DNA of 64,000 nucleotides from Primula veris (lineage: Eukaryota > Streptophyta > Magnoliopsida > Ericales > Primulaceae), in contig OY821747.1 in NCBI GenBank assembly GCA_963682055.1, forward strand, positions 30,378,126-30,442,125, written 5' to 3'. This document shows, piece by piece, positions 44,575-56,593 of the stretch. The notes below the pieces were generated by a model. It saw nothing but the letters and a program-made list of their open reading frames with translations, did not search any database and was not told the DNA's origin. Numbering within the stretch: the first letter of the stretch is position 1; the number at the start of each line of letters is the position of its first letter. The position numbers were made by a program, and so were the translations under genes.

Positions 44575-47500
44575 TCATAGCATTTCGAATATCTGCACAA
44601 CCACAAATTATAAAAGGATATGGTCAAACTTCATAATATAGATATCGGTACTTTCAAATCTGCATAAGTACCACATTTATTAATTTCTTTTCATTGTTCT
44701 TAAAACATACATCAAAGGGCATTTCGGCAATGAGAAGGCCGGTGCTTTCTTCAATGCTTTTCAAAATTACCACTTCTCCACCGACAACCATGTTAACCAC
44801 AATCCCATCTGAAAAAATGCGTTTAAGTGCTTTGTTAAAAATATAAATTTGACGGAATATGCCACTATATGCTATTTAACTTGGTTTTCCTCTGTGCACT
44901 GAGAAAAATACCTCCTGCAAGACAAGATGCCATTCTCCTCGTGTATGTTTCCTGTATATATAATTCAAAAGGAGATTCTGATCACATAACAAACTTTGGA
45001 AAACTAGCAATACTAACAAAGTCTGAAAATTCTAGCAATAACAGGTAGAATGACTTGATATGGATAAAACGAAAAACCACACTTGATCCATGGCTGAAAC
45101 TGAGCCGCATAGACAAAAAAGTGGGCCAAGTTTTGTTTTAAAACTTAGCAAAAATGAACCCATTAATTTTTCTCTCGGTTTGTTTTCAGTTTTCACATAC
45201 TACATAGAGACCATAGTACACGACTTGTTCTTTCAAATCCGTATTAAGTGGCTCTGAATCAACAGATTATCAACTTTCCACCAAATCTATGTTATGGATT
45301 ATGTAGAAAGTTGTATGTTGTAGCAGAGAGAAATTAATCATACATCACAATGAACCAATACAACCCCAGTTGAGAATGAGGAATATCATACAAATTCGGA
45401 AAGAAAAATAAAATCACATCTGTACTCCGTATTTTCCATGAAATTTGAATTAGCATACCAATTTTCAAAATTATGATTTAGTGTACCAACATGACAACAT
45501 CTTAATTTGGTGTACTACTGTCAAGTTCCGGATTGGAAATGCTGAACTAAAGGTCAGGTGTTAAAAAAAAATAAAGACCAGAAAGGCAAGCGCAAACTAA
45601 TCCTTCTGGTACTGTCTTTAGCAAATAAGCACATCTTATTTTCTTCGTCAAACTTGGAAGAGTTAAAGTCTCAACTTCAAACTCCAAAAGAAAAACATAT
45701 CGAATTTTTACTTCATTCTCCGATTTAAAATCCAGAATTAAAAAATGAGATACAAATTGTACAACAAACTTTGGATACACGCTGGTGCACAATTAATAGG
45801 TCAAAGATGTATCATAACATAAAGTTATTCTCCATGTATCCATAAAACTTTTAAGTCCTTCCTAAGCTACCCACTACATGATCTAAATTCAGCATTGTTA
45901 ACCAAGACGGATAAGAAACTACGAATAAACAGAAATTGAAAACCCAATATTGTGTAGCTAATATATCCATGGAATTCCCCATAAATTAACAATAAAAGAA
46001 GCAAAACTAAAACATCTTGCTGAAAGCCAAATAGTTTCTTTGGTAATTTTATTTACATACATTTTTATAAACAGAAAAGAAACTTACCTTCTTTGTGGGC
46101 AACTCATAGTTAATTAAAACACGAGCAGCAAGTGGCAACTCCCCTGAGGTTAAAAGTGGCAAACAAGCATCTGTTACAACTACCAAGTGAGACTTTTGAT
46201 CTTCTATAGAAGAATCCTTTGCATCATCGAATTGAATAACGGGATTTTGATGCCATTTTGTTGTTGTTTCGTGAAACTTCTCAAAGATAATAGCTCGTTC
46301 AGCTTCAGCTTGGTCGCTGTACTGGGAGAGAGAAACAGAATAGCAAACATAATTAGATATATTTAAATGTATCAACTATAGAGACTAAATGTAAACTTCC
46401 TTTCAATGGCATTTGTGAATTTAACTTATCTTTAAGATTTTGAAGGGTTATTTACACCAGAATTTGATTTTGCACCCCAATCTACGAAAAAAGTAACCAG
46501 TGCATTAAAATCTTCGAAAATATAAGGTTTATTTACTAACACGCTGTGATACGAGTACAAACTGTTATTTTCTCCAGCTACGTTGTTTTCCTGGTAAGTG
46601 CCAAGCGGTTGCTAACAAGATTGACTTCAAGGCAATAGAGACTTTTGTCAAGAATAATCCAGAAGGACATCTTTAGCAAATAAGTACTCTTATCTATTCA
46701 TAACTTCATTGCACTACCCGTTTCATATCTTGGATATGAAATGATTGGTGTATACTCATGACTTGAAATTTGTGTTGGTAACACCTCACAAGACAAAATT
46801 GCCTTCACAATCATTCCGAAAAACCTATAAATCTCGAAATTCTAATCCAACTGCAGCCTAAGTTAATAACTGAAGGGATGTCTTGTACCATTCCGGCTCT
46901 GGAAGGCAAATTAAAGTAAAAAGGAGAAAAACCACAACACTCAATTAAAAATTAAGAGAAGCTAGCAGACAAAAAATGACAAATGTTTAATCTCTTTTAC
47001 ATAAGTTTGTAAAACCATCTAACAGAAAAATATCAGATTTGCAGGTATTACATAAACAATAATTGGATTTTTTCATTGATCTCCTAATCTTTAAGTGACT
47101 TAGGCTTCATTAACGATCCTCGGGTTTGAATGTTCAAGACATTGCTAAGTTTTGATTTTGACTAGCTAAAGGCAGATTTACTAAATGAATAATTTTGAAA
47201 AAAAAGAGGGGACATTTTTTCAATATTCTTTATTTTTTCATTTCAAGGAGACCAATTGTGGAAAAAATCGAATAAATAGCGCAAATTAAAAAAGTCCCAG
47301 TTCATTAGACCAAGGCCTGGTACATAAAAACAGAAAATGAATGTTTTTTCAGAAAGTTTGCGCTTAGGAATAGTGATTGCAATAATAGAGACGATTAAAA
47401 GGAATTCTGAATAGGTATGAATGGTCATTTCCTACTGAATGAGAAGAAATATGAATATGGGAAAGGGCAAGGGAAGGAATGCAATAAAAAAGTAAAACTG

Positions 47501-50500
47501 ACAGGTTTATATTTTAGTAAAAGAAAACATCAAGCTTTTAGCAGAGAGAAGCATAGATTGAAACAAATGAAAAAATTGGAATGAATGCAAAACGTCTTAG
47601 CAACGAGCTTGATAGCGTAACCACTACTTCATCCATAGAATAGTTAATAAGCGATACCATAAATTCCTTATTTCCAAAAATTTGTGGAGAACATGTTTCC
47701 CGACAGCAAAAGTTAACCATGCGAGGCTATTTTAAGATCACAGGATCAAGCCCGATAACCTTTTAAGTTGCTAAATAAGCAGTTAAATTTTAAGTCATGT
47801 TATAGTACCAACCAATTAAGAAGTGAGTGAGAAATACCAGAAAAAGAAATGACGACTAAACAGGCCCTAAGTCCGAAAGAAACAAAATCCAAGTTTCCAC
47901 ATCTATCTGGTTGATCACCGAATCAACTATGTAAAGGGATCCGAATAGAGTTTTTATTTCATGCTTTTTACAATAGCATCATACGAAACTAACCAACCAC
48001 TGAAAAATACTTACGTCTCATTTCCTATATTTGAATTCCGCAGAGAAAACATTGCTGGGTTTTTAAATAACTGTCAGATTAGGTCCTATATTTCTAAAGC
48101 GCATCGTCATTCTGATTGAACATGATATTGAAGCAAGATGGAAGGTTCCTCTTACCTGAGTTTGGCAAGGGCTTACAAAAAAAACAGCACACTTGGCAAA
48201 AAAGCGCCAATTCATACTTTTGAGCAAGAAAAAGATATCCTCCTATGTCTTCTTAAAACGTAAATACTTTTCACCGACTTCACACCATCATCAATGATTT
48301 TACACTCCTCACAATACAAAATATGTCTTTTTCACTTTCTGCCAACCGCATTTATAACTATTAATACTAATAAAAAATTAATATCACACATTTTCAACTC
48401 TAATGCAAACAAACTTAACTCCAAAATAGAAAGCATGTTGGAGACAACAAATCATATCGAGCATAGAGACAATATAACAATAATGTTCGGATGAAAATAA
48501 TCTAATGGCTCAAATTACTCATGTTAAATACCTTTCATCCTATGAATCATATCATTTACATAGTGCTTTTATATCCACCGAAAATGTTGTCTCATACAAA
48601 TTCTCTTCATTCATGGAAGGAACTTAATGGGACACAAGGAGAGATAATCCCCATTTTGACAAAAAATAATGAATCGTCGTGTCTTTAACCATGTTTTCAA
48701 TTAAAAATCTTCCAGGTATTATAACACTTTAGCCACAGATACAATGAGCTCAAAGACAACATAAAAATACTCCTTTTAGATGAAAACAATCTGTTTTTAT
48801 AGGACTCATTAGTCATATCAGTTCCTTCCAATCTTTATTTGTTAGGTTAGCTGTGTATCTCCTTGAATATAGGGGAGAAAGTAGAGAAGGAGATAAGGCT
48901 GATAACCACTGTTTCGAATAAATTCGACGAGAATTTGACATTTTACCATGTATCAATTAAGAAGCTTCCAATTCTTAATCTTTCATCCTATGACTCATAT
49001 CATTCCCGTCTGATATTTGATTGTCAAATTCTCTCCGTATATCCTAAAAACAGTCTCATACACAGTACTTACCTACTTGGGAGAAACTAGATGGGACACA
49101 AGGGGGCGATATATCCTTCTTTTGTAATAAGTTAAGAAAACACGGCTTTTTATCATGTATTTTGAGTTACTGGAGGGAAAAAAAAACCGACTGCATAAAC
49201 TAAGAGCCCATTTGGCATCAACCTTAAGGTCAAAAAGCTGCTTAAATAGCAAAGCGAAAAGATTCGCTTCAAAAAAACTTCAGTGTAGTGTTTGCCCCCA
49301 CTTTAGTTTTTTTTTTTTCTTCTAAGCGACTTTGAACTTAACTTACTTAGATGTAATATTTATACATATATTAATATATAACTACATCTGTTCGAATTCT
49401 CTTGTTTTTTTCACGAAATTTTTAAAATATCATCAAATTCCTAGCTTTTTTTCTTTTTAGCATTTTGTGACCCAGAAGCTCAAAATAACTGACAAACCAA
49501 ATACCCCTGGATTTTTTAAAGCAAAAAGTGAAGAAAAAAAAAAAACAGTTGCCAAACACCAGCCGACCACTAAAAATAGTGGGCTGTGACATTTTAATTT
49601 TAAAACTAAATGAATACAGTAGAGATAAAAAAGGTTCAAAAAATGATCAAACTCCTACCTTTTCTGCTTTTGAGTTTTTCTAATCCAAAAGCTAAACAAG
49701 CTGTGCAGCCAAACACCCATAGCTTCTATTAAGCAAAAAGCTAAGGAAAAAAGCAGTTGTCAAACACCATGTAACCAACAAACAATTATAGTAGTGGAAT
49801 GAAACACTTGATTATGGGACTTGTTTGGCATCAGGTTTTTCGAGCAAAAATCTGCTTAAAGAAAGCAATGAGAAAATGCTTGCTTCAAAAAAGCTGCAGT
49901 GTGGTGTTTGCAAAAATCTTAGTTTTTTTACTTATACGTGACTCATAACTAATTCTCACTTATAAGTCATTATTTAAACCTATAAGTGACTTCTAACTAT
50001 ACAACAAATTTCACTAGCAAATTTCTTTGTGGTAATTTTTTACACAAAAAACTAAGAAAGCATAATATTTCTAGCTTGTCTGTTTTTTGAGCTTTTTGAG
50101 TTTATTTACCCAAATTTAGCTTTTTCTAAACTAAAAAACCTAAAAACCAAACAAAAAGAGTTCTTTTAAGAAAAAAAACAAGCAATAAAGCAATTTCTAT
50201 CTTTGTTAAATTTTCGTCAAAAAAGCTTAAAAAAGCATCATAAAGTTTAAAGTGCCTATGCCTTTGAGCTTTTTGAGCCTAATTGAGCTATTTTGACTGA
50301 AAGGCTAACTTCTTATAAGTTAACAGACCAAACACCAAGAGTTTTTTTAAGCAAAAAGATAAGAAACAAAGAAGTAGGAAAGTTTCTATTTTACTGTATT
50401 TATCGAAAAAGCTAAAAAATCAGAAAATTTCTAGCCTATGCATTTTGAGTCTATTTGAGCGTGTCTGACCGAAAAGCTAGCTTATTATAAGCTAACAAAC

Positions 50501-52201
50501 CAAACACCTATAGTTTTTAAGCAAATTTCTATTTTTGTTAAATTTTCGTCGAAAAAGCTAAAAAAGCATAAAAATTCTAACTTATTCTTTTGACCTTTTT
50601 GAGCCTATTTGACCGAAGAGCTATATTATTATAAGCTAACAGACCAAACATCAATAACTTATTTAAGCAAAAAAGATAACCAAAAAAAAACAGCAGGCAT
50701 AAACAGGGACTATGTATATTGATTTCTTTTTATCGGTATTAGACTTTCAACACCCTGGTCCCACGAAAAAAAATATTTCCGCCACTGCAAACGGGGATTA
50801 TATGCAACAAGATGAAGAGGGTAAAAAAGGAGAAGTAGTATAAAGAATATAAAAGAAAGAGTACCAGAGAACAAAGGGAGAAATGATGGGAGGAGAGAGA
50901 CGAAACGGAGGAGCAAACGGAGTCGAGCTCGTCTCTTGTACTGCAGCAGACCACCATTCCTAAGCACGGTCGCCTGCCTGCACGGCTCACTACATCCACC
51001 AACGTCTCCTGCGCATAACATTACTACCTACATTACTTACACACACAGGGGAGAAGCCAGGAATGGCTAATGGGGTGTGCCGAGTTTACATAAGCAGCTA
51101 TGTTTGGCAACAGATTTTTTGGTCCAAAATCATATTTTAAAATTATGCTTTTAAAAAATCCAATGAAAATCTAGATTTTAAAAATCTGCGTTTTTTAGCC
51201 TTTTTAGCCTAAAAATCTGCTTTTTTTAGAAGCTAAATAATCGGACTGTCCAAAAACTAATAGATTTTTAAAAATCAACTAAAAAAATCTGCTGCCAAAC
51301 AGAAGTGAAATCGACAAAATGAGGGGTGCCAAATCATCGTTTTCAACATATTCTAGTGAAAATACATGGCCAAAATTTTAAAAGATCGCAGTTATCGGAA
51401 ATATGGGGGTTTCCTTGGCCCCCAACCCAATGGTCTCTACCTAGATTCCCCCGACATACATATATACAGTGGCTACAACACCCTCGTATTGAGAAAATTT
51501 CAAAAAAAATCCATATATTATGCGAAAAATTGACGATTATAGTCTTTCAGCACCCCACATAATTACTAGAAAAATATAAACATGAAATTCAGCCCCACCT
51601 ATATATAAATCCTAGTTATAAATAATTTCTAGTTTGCAATTACTTGTATATTGAAGCATGCTATTTAATTATAACCCTTTTAATTTGCACCGATCCCTTC
51701 TCTCTCTAATCTCTATAATAACATCAAGTCCATCTCCAATCCAATCTCCTCTTATTAAATGAATTTGTCATATTTTGTTGATGTCTCCAATATTTACTAT
51801 TCCTATAAATTACTACTATTTAATGCTTTTTAACTTAAAAAACCAGGTGATTAAAGAAAACAAATAGTTAAGCAAGCATGGGGTTTTTATATTTTTTGTA
51901 CCCTAAATTGTTGCTGTTTTCTCGATTAGTACCTAAATTCAATTATTCCGATGTCACGTGTCGCATAATTGCTAGAAATAGTTCAAAATAGAAATAGAAA
52001 GAAAAATAAGAATTGACCTTTATAGAATTTAGAATAAAATACAACGATTAACATTTGGTAGAAATAGTTTCATTTTTAAATAAAATTTGGATTTGATTTT
52101 ATTAAAAGAATTGTTATAATTGGAGAAAGTACCAATTTGAAGTGGTGTCTGTCGACTGCCAGGTAGTAATGACGACACCCTTCCGCCCCTTCGCTTGCCA
52201 T
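44575..52201 (-). CDS. eIF4A/DEAD-box-like RecA2-only pseudohelicase, six exons
   Basis: Proposed exons, in order of translation, are 52201-52133, 51008-50865, 46321-46088, 44951-44912, 44808-44711 and 44592-44575. All introns are GT-AG and all phases agree, giving 200 residues. The protein aligns by motif with only the second RecA domain of eIF4A-type helicases: VVCCSTRDELDSVCS (motif IV region), SDQAEAERAIIFEKF, VVVTDACLPLLTSGELPLAARVLINYELP (motif V region), ETYTRRMASCLA (motif VI region) and VNMV followed by IAEMPFDIFEML at the end. There is no Walker A, DEAD box or other RecA1 part. The arginines of motif VI (HRIGRGGR in active enzymes) are replaced, so ATPase activity is unlikely. I recall similar small plant proteins annotated as ATP-dependent RNA helicases. 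Introns 1 and 2 (1.1 and 4.5 kb) are full of MITEs. Confidence 0.75.
46322..49205. other. Part of intron 2 of the pseudohelicase gene, no separate gene seen
   Basis: AT-rich intron DNA. Short open frames on both strands lack family likeness. Confidence 0.4.
49206..50690. repeat. Cluster of related MITEs and diverged tandem copies in intron 2
   Basis: Copies start near 49209 and 49821 with TTTGGCATCA, then CTTCAAAAAAGCTGCAGTGTRGTGTTTG. One closes near 49560 with GTTGCCAAACACC. From 50191 to 50665 there are three diverged direct copies (starting near 50191, 50379 and 50524). They share TTTCTATTTTTGTTAAATTT, AAAAAGCTAAAAAA and TTATAAGCTAACAGACCAAA. A related copy is near 39561. No transposase is present. 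Confidence 0.55.
51047..51595. mobile_element. Decayed hAT-like element in intron 1, interrupted by a small MITE
   Basis: The left side reads CAGGGGAGAAGCCAGGAATGG, like the CAGGGGCGGAGCCAGG ends of plant hAT elements. The right part contains TTTCAGCACCCCACATAATTA, also seen near 58855, but no clean right end. A small MITE with TGTTTGGCARCAGATTTTTT ends sits inside at 51101-51301. The left edge is only 38 bp from the pseudohelicase exon that ends at 51008. Confidence 0.4.
51101..51301. mobile_element. Small MITE with TGTTTGGCARCAG inverted ends
   Basis: The left end TGTTTGGCAACAGATTTTTT matches the inverted right end TGTTTGGCAGCAGATTTTTT at 19 of 20 bases. It is 201 bp and non-coding. No clear target duplication is left. 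Confidence 0.6.
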
Positions 52202-52442
52202 TTTTTTTATATTCAGATGAAAACTCAATTTTATTTTTGAGGTGAAGCTCATTTTGGAGTATTAACAAATATTATTATAGTATACATCATTTATTCTCAA
52301 ATATTATTATTATTTGTATATAATTTTATTTAAATATATATTTTGTATAATACAATAAAAATGTATGAATTGTTTCACTAAGTACCATAAATATTTAAGA
52401 TATGGATATATAATTTTATTTTAACTAGTTAAACACACGATA

Positions 52443-53080
52443 CAGTAGAAACTCGATAAATTAATATTCGATTATTTAATAAACTCTCTAACATAATATT
52501 TTTGGCCGGTCCCGACTCGGGGATAGGGTGCTAAATTAATAATTCGCTAAAATTATAAGATAATACATTTTTGATAATTTTTTTAGACCCCATATAAAAT
52601 ATAAATTAATAATTCCTTATATATAGCATATTACATGAATGATTTACGAAGTTTTCTTGAAAAATGACTCAATTGTCTTTTGTTTTTTGTTGAAATCAAT
52701 TTCTCCTGGAATCTCGTCTCTAATTTTCCTTAGCATGGTAATAACTTCTGGTGTTGTTTTCTCATAGCTCAACAAGAAATTGTTCAATGTGATTGCCGCT
52801 TTAATAGCTTCGTTTCGCGAAGGGGGCTCTATTGTAGAACTTTCATCATCTTCTTCATCGATATCATTTTTATACTTCTTGTCACATGAAGGGCCCTTCA
52901 TTTGAAGCATAATTAAGTGCAAGATTGAAAAGTGTTTGTAAACTAAGTATTTTACTATAAATTAATAAAATATTAATTAATATATAAATTATTAATTATT
53001 AATTTATCAATTAATTAATAACTCTTTTAATTAATAAATTTTGGTGGTCCCAAGTGTATTATTTTATAGAGTTTCTACTG
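52443..53080. mobile_element. pogo-like (Tc1/mariner) element, deletion derivative
   Basis: Both ends begin CAGTAGAAACTC (left CAGTAGAAACTCGATAAATT, inverted right CAGTAGAAACTCTATAAAAT) and abut TA (52441-52442 and 53081-53082). This is typical of plant pogo/Lemi elements. It is 638 bp long. It keeps only the C-terminal part of a transposase gene, and lies about 240 bp upstream of the pseudohelicase start codon. Confidence 0.8.
52644..52922 (-). pseudogene. C-terminal remnant of a pogo/Tigger-type transposase
   Basis: The 92-codon frame reads DEEDDESSTIEPPSRNEAIK, AAITLNNFLLSYE, MLRKIRDEIPG and KKQKTIESFFKK. An acidic stretch, a helical segment and a terminal short basic-aromatic motif are typical of the tail of pogo/Tigger transposases. 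The DNA-binding and DDE parts are gone, so it is non-functional. Confidence 0.65.
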
Positions 53081-54940
53081 TATACATAAATTTAATGAGG
53101 TGAAAAATTATGATATAATAAACTCATAATTTTTAAAAAAATTAATAAAGTACAAATTTATTTAGAAAATTGAGTATATGTATCTAGAAAAATGAAAATG
53201 AAAATTAATCTTAATTTTATTTAATATTCTATTTATTACATGTATAAACACTATCTATAATTTAGCATAAAAAACAATCTTGAAATTTGCATATATATAA
53301 TTGTACAACTTTATATTATTTATCACTATACAGATGTACATTTTCTATAGATATGACCTTAAAAAGTAAATTATTATAATGTGGAGGTTATTTTTATTTA
53401 TAACTGACCCCGAGTTGGGACTGGTAATTTTTATTTTTATATAGAGTTTATTCATATATGAATTATTTTAGGAAGGTTCTAATGTAGTCCAATTTAGATA
53501 TTTAACTTTTACCAATTTAGTAGACAAACTTTAATTTTTGCTAATTTAGTTATAAAAAATCTACCAATTTTCTTTAATTTAATGGACCTACAACAATAAA
53601 TGACGAAACTAATAAAACTACATTTCATAACGGGGATCTAATTTCTTACGGATGTTCACGGAATTGCAATCACTATGTGATAGCTGAGAGAATGCGAATG
53701 CAATTCTGTCATTTTGTTTAATACTAATGCCCTATATAGATGAAATAAGTTATAAGTGATCAAAATAAAATAAAAAAATCAAATGTTGGGTACCAAAATT
53801 ATAAAAGCCAATAATATAAGGTATTAAACAGTTTTTTTTGTTAATATATAATCTTTTTCGCAATCAATTTATATAAATATAAATAAAAGATATTAAAACA
53901 TCACATGTCAACAAAAACAAAGACTAATAAAAATAATAGGCAGATATCAAAAACCAAACAAATGTTATTAGTTAAATTACTCTCCGGTCGAACGGATTAA
54001 GAAATCATTGATCATCGAGACAGCCTGAGAGGAAACAGAAGCGCGTGTGTACTTATGTTTTCTCGTATTGATTTTTCTCTCCGTTTATTAGTGATCTATT
54101 TTATATAGCAACACGTTTAAACTAATTGGATCAAAAGACTCGATGTATTTAGATTGATTTTCGTCAAGAGGAGTTTGTATTTGGACGGTTGTTACAGGCA
54201 AGATCTTCTGATGAGATTCTCGAATAAAGGGATTCGATAAATTTGAAAGAATTGATATTGCTACCGCACATGACTTTGAGAGTCTTTCGCCTTAGAAACC
54301 ATGTAACTTTTGCAATCATCACATGTCCAACTTTGGAATTGAAGGACAAATTTTGTTCTATTTAAAATTGAGAAAAGCCGGTTTGTCACTTTAATTTTTC
54401 ATGGCTTAAAAAGTAGAGAAATGATAAGCCTGCACTTAAATGTACTTTAGTATACGAGTAAAAAATATGCATATAACCGCTATCATTCATCAACGAGTTC
54501 AATAGTATGAAACAAACTCACTCTAAGACCTAGTCTGGACGTATTTTACGATTCCAACAAGAACAAGCTGTTTTTTTTGAACGAAAAGAGAGTCCATTTT
54601 ATCGTATATAAACTTATGAATGCGTAACTTAAACCATTTCGACGTTATTACATTTCTCTGTTTTTACTGACTGAAAGTCTGAATCAAAGTTCAGATGCCC
54701 TTCGGTCTCCGAGCTTGATATATATATTAACAACGAAGGCTTTCGTTGGGTATAAGCAGATGTAAAAGCTTTCCAGCTTGTGATATTTCCCACTACTAAA
54801 TGCTTAATTAATAAGCTTCTAAACGACTTGAAATTTGTAACTTTCGTCACTAGAGCACATCAAGGTTAAAGTAGGTCAAAACTAAAATCGAAAAATATCC
54901 ATATTTCACAGCAAATAAATGGAAATATTTACCTGCTTAT
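53081..54940. other. Intergenic, dispersed repeat copy and unrecognised frames
   Basis: About 53470-53760 resembles, in inverse orientation, the repeats near 28085 and 60480. Two minus-strand frames (54164-54349 with GHVMIAKVTWFLRRKTLKVM, and 54629-54850 with KVTNFKSFRSLLIKHLVVG) have some coding character. They might be pieces of a decayed F-box/FBD-type gene, but no splice model could be built. Confidence 0.35.
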
Positions 54941-55648
54941 TAGGGGTGGGCACGGGGCGGATTGGTGCGGATTGGTCTCAATCCTAACCCGCTCCGTAAA
55001 ATAAATGGCGGGACGGATTGGGGCGGATTAGTGAAATTCAAATCCTAACCCAACCCAACCCAACCCAACCCATTATAATTAAAACTCCAACCCAACCCAT
55101 TATCAAGCGGGGCGGATTGGGTGCGGGTTGTTTCTTGAATTTTCATTTTAGTCATTAATTTTTCATTATTTCGCATAATTTACCTAAATATTTTAAAAAA
55201 AAAAAAATCAAATAGAAATATAAACTAAAAGCCAACCAAAATACGTTTAGAATGTTCGGAACAAATAACAAAACTAAAACAAAACAAAACAAAACAAATT
55301 GTTATTCATCAACATAATCAAAATAAAGTTCAATAGCTAATTGAATCCACAAGTTCAATAGCTACAGATTTCGTAATAACTTTATATAACTTCATATTTG
55401 ACTATACTTCAATTACAAATAAAGTTTTTAAAAATAAATTAACCACCCATACTACCTAGACCCAGATTAAAAATTATTTCTTTTTGTAAGTACGAGATAA
55501 TACATTGAATTTATAAGAAAATATATCAATCAAATCATTAAGATTAAGTTTGGACAATCCAAAGATTTTTTGTCTATATATATAATTTTTCTTAAAGCAA
55601 TACTATTATAATATAGAAACTCTTATTAAAAAAGATCTTGAGAAAATT

Positions 55649-55679
<31 letters not shown>

Positions 55680-55839
55680 ATTGATTAACCCGCGGTTTGG
55701 AAACCCCAACCCTAAGTCAACCCATGAATTTTTTTACGGATTGGGGCGGGGCGGATTTAACTTTTTTTGACACCCAATCCGCCCCAATCCGCACGGATTG
55801 GGTTACGGGACGGGTTTGCGGATTTTTTGCCCACCCCTA
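54941..55839. mobile_element. hAT-type MITE (TAGGGGTGGGCA family), perfect 8-bp target duplication
   Basis: The ends TAGGGGTGGGCA and TGCCCACCCCTA are perfect inverted repeats. CTGCTTAT flanks both sides (54933-54940 and 55840-55847). The subterminal regions are rich in GGCGGATTGG and AACCCAACCC. It is 899 bp, non-coding, with a (TA)n tract near 55650. It is a longer relative of the copy at 6684-7291. Confidence 0.9.
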
Positions 55840-55847
55840 CTGCTTAT

Positions 55848-56593
55848 ATATAAACCACGCCAGCCAAAATGCTGACAAAAGGGCACAAACCACATCAGTC
55901 ATCACCCAGAGTTCAGATTACTATTGTGTAACAAATTCACATGATCGATGAAGACTTTCACGAACTACCAAATACACACTCCACTTGATCACGTTTACAA
56001 TAAAACGCAATATTATCTCCGGATCCAACTTTTTTTACCCTTCATCAATTGAAGGGTACCGAGAAGGCGAGAACATACCATGCTTTGATCAGAAGCTGGC
56101 ATGTGATAGAAACCACGAAGTGCGATATTTATTATATACATACGGATAACACATCAAATACAACCAATCACAAAAACGTTTAAACTTTTCTCTATATATC
56201 ATACTGAAATTTCTCACAACGGCTTGTTTTTCTAGAGACGAGGTGTTTGAGGAGATAAAGTAGGGAATGAGGTTTGGAGGATTGGCAATGGTTAATATAT
56301 GATAATTACACGAATACAATGTCTCGATCTTCTTCAAATGAAATAATTAAATTTCTTCAATTCTTTTACAAGGGAAAGGAGCACAATAACAGTAAAATAA
56401 AGGTGTTTCATTCTTTATGATAGATCCTACTAATTACTACTAAAGAGCTATTTCATATACTGAAGAATCTTAAAACAATTGTCGCATAGAAATTTGTAAT
56501 TTTTAAAATCAACACTAGTTGCAGATAACAGATGGAATATCATGAAACAGTTGTATTTGCAGCAATTTGTCTTTTAGTCGGCCGATTAAATAA
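55848..56593. other. Intergenic / 3' flank of centrin, no gene seen
   Basis: No gene was recognised. The part next to 56593 should include the centrin 3' UTR. Confidence 0.4.

Noticed and set aside
50710..51021. 103-codon frame overlapping the pseudohelicase exon 2
   Set aside because: It is a shifted frame; the adjacent frame carries the conserved VVCCSTRDELDSVC motif and matches both splice sites.
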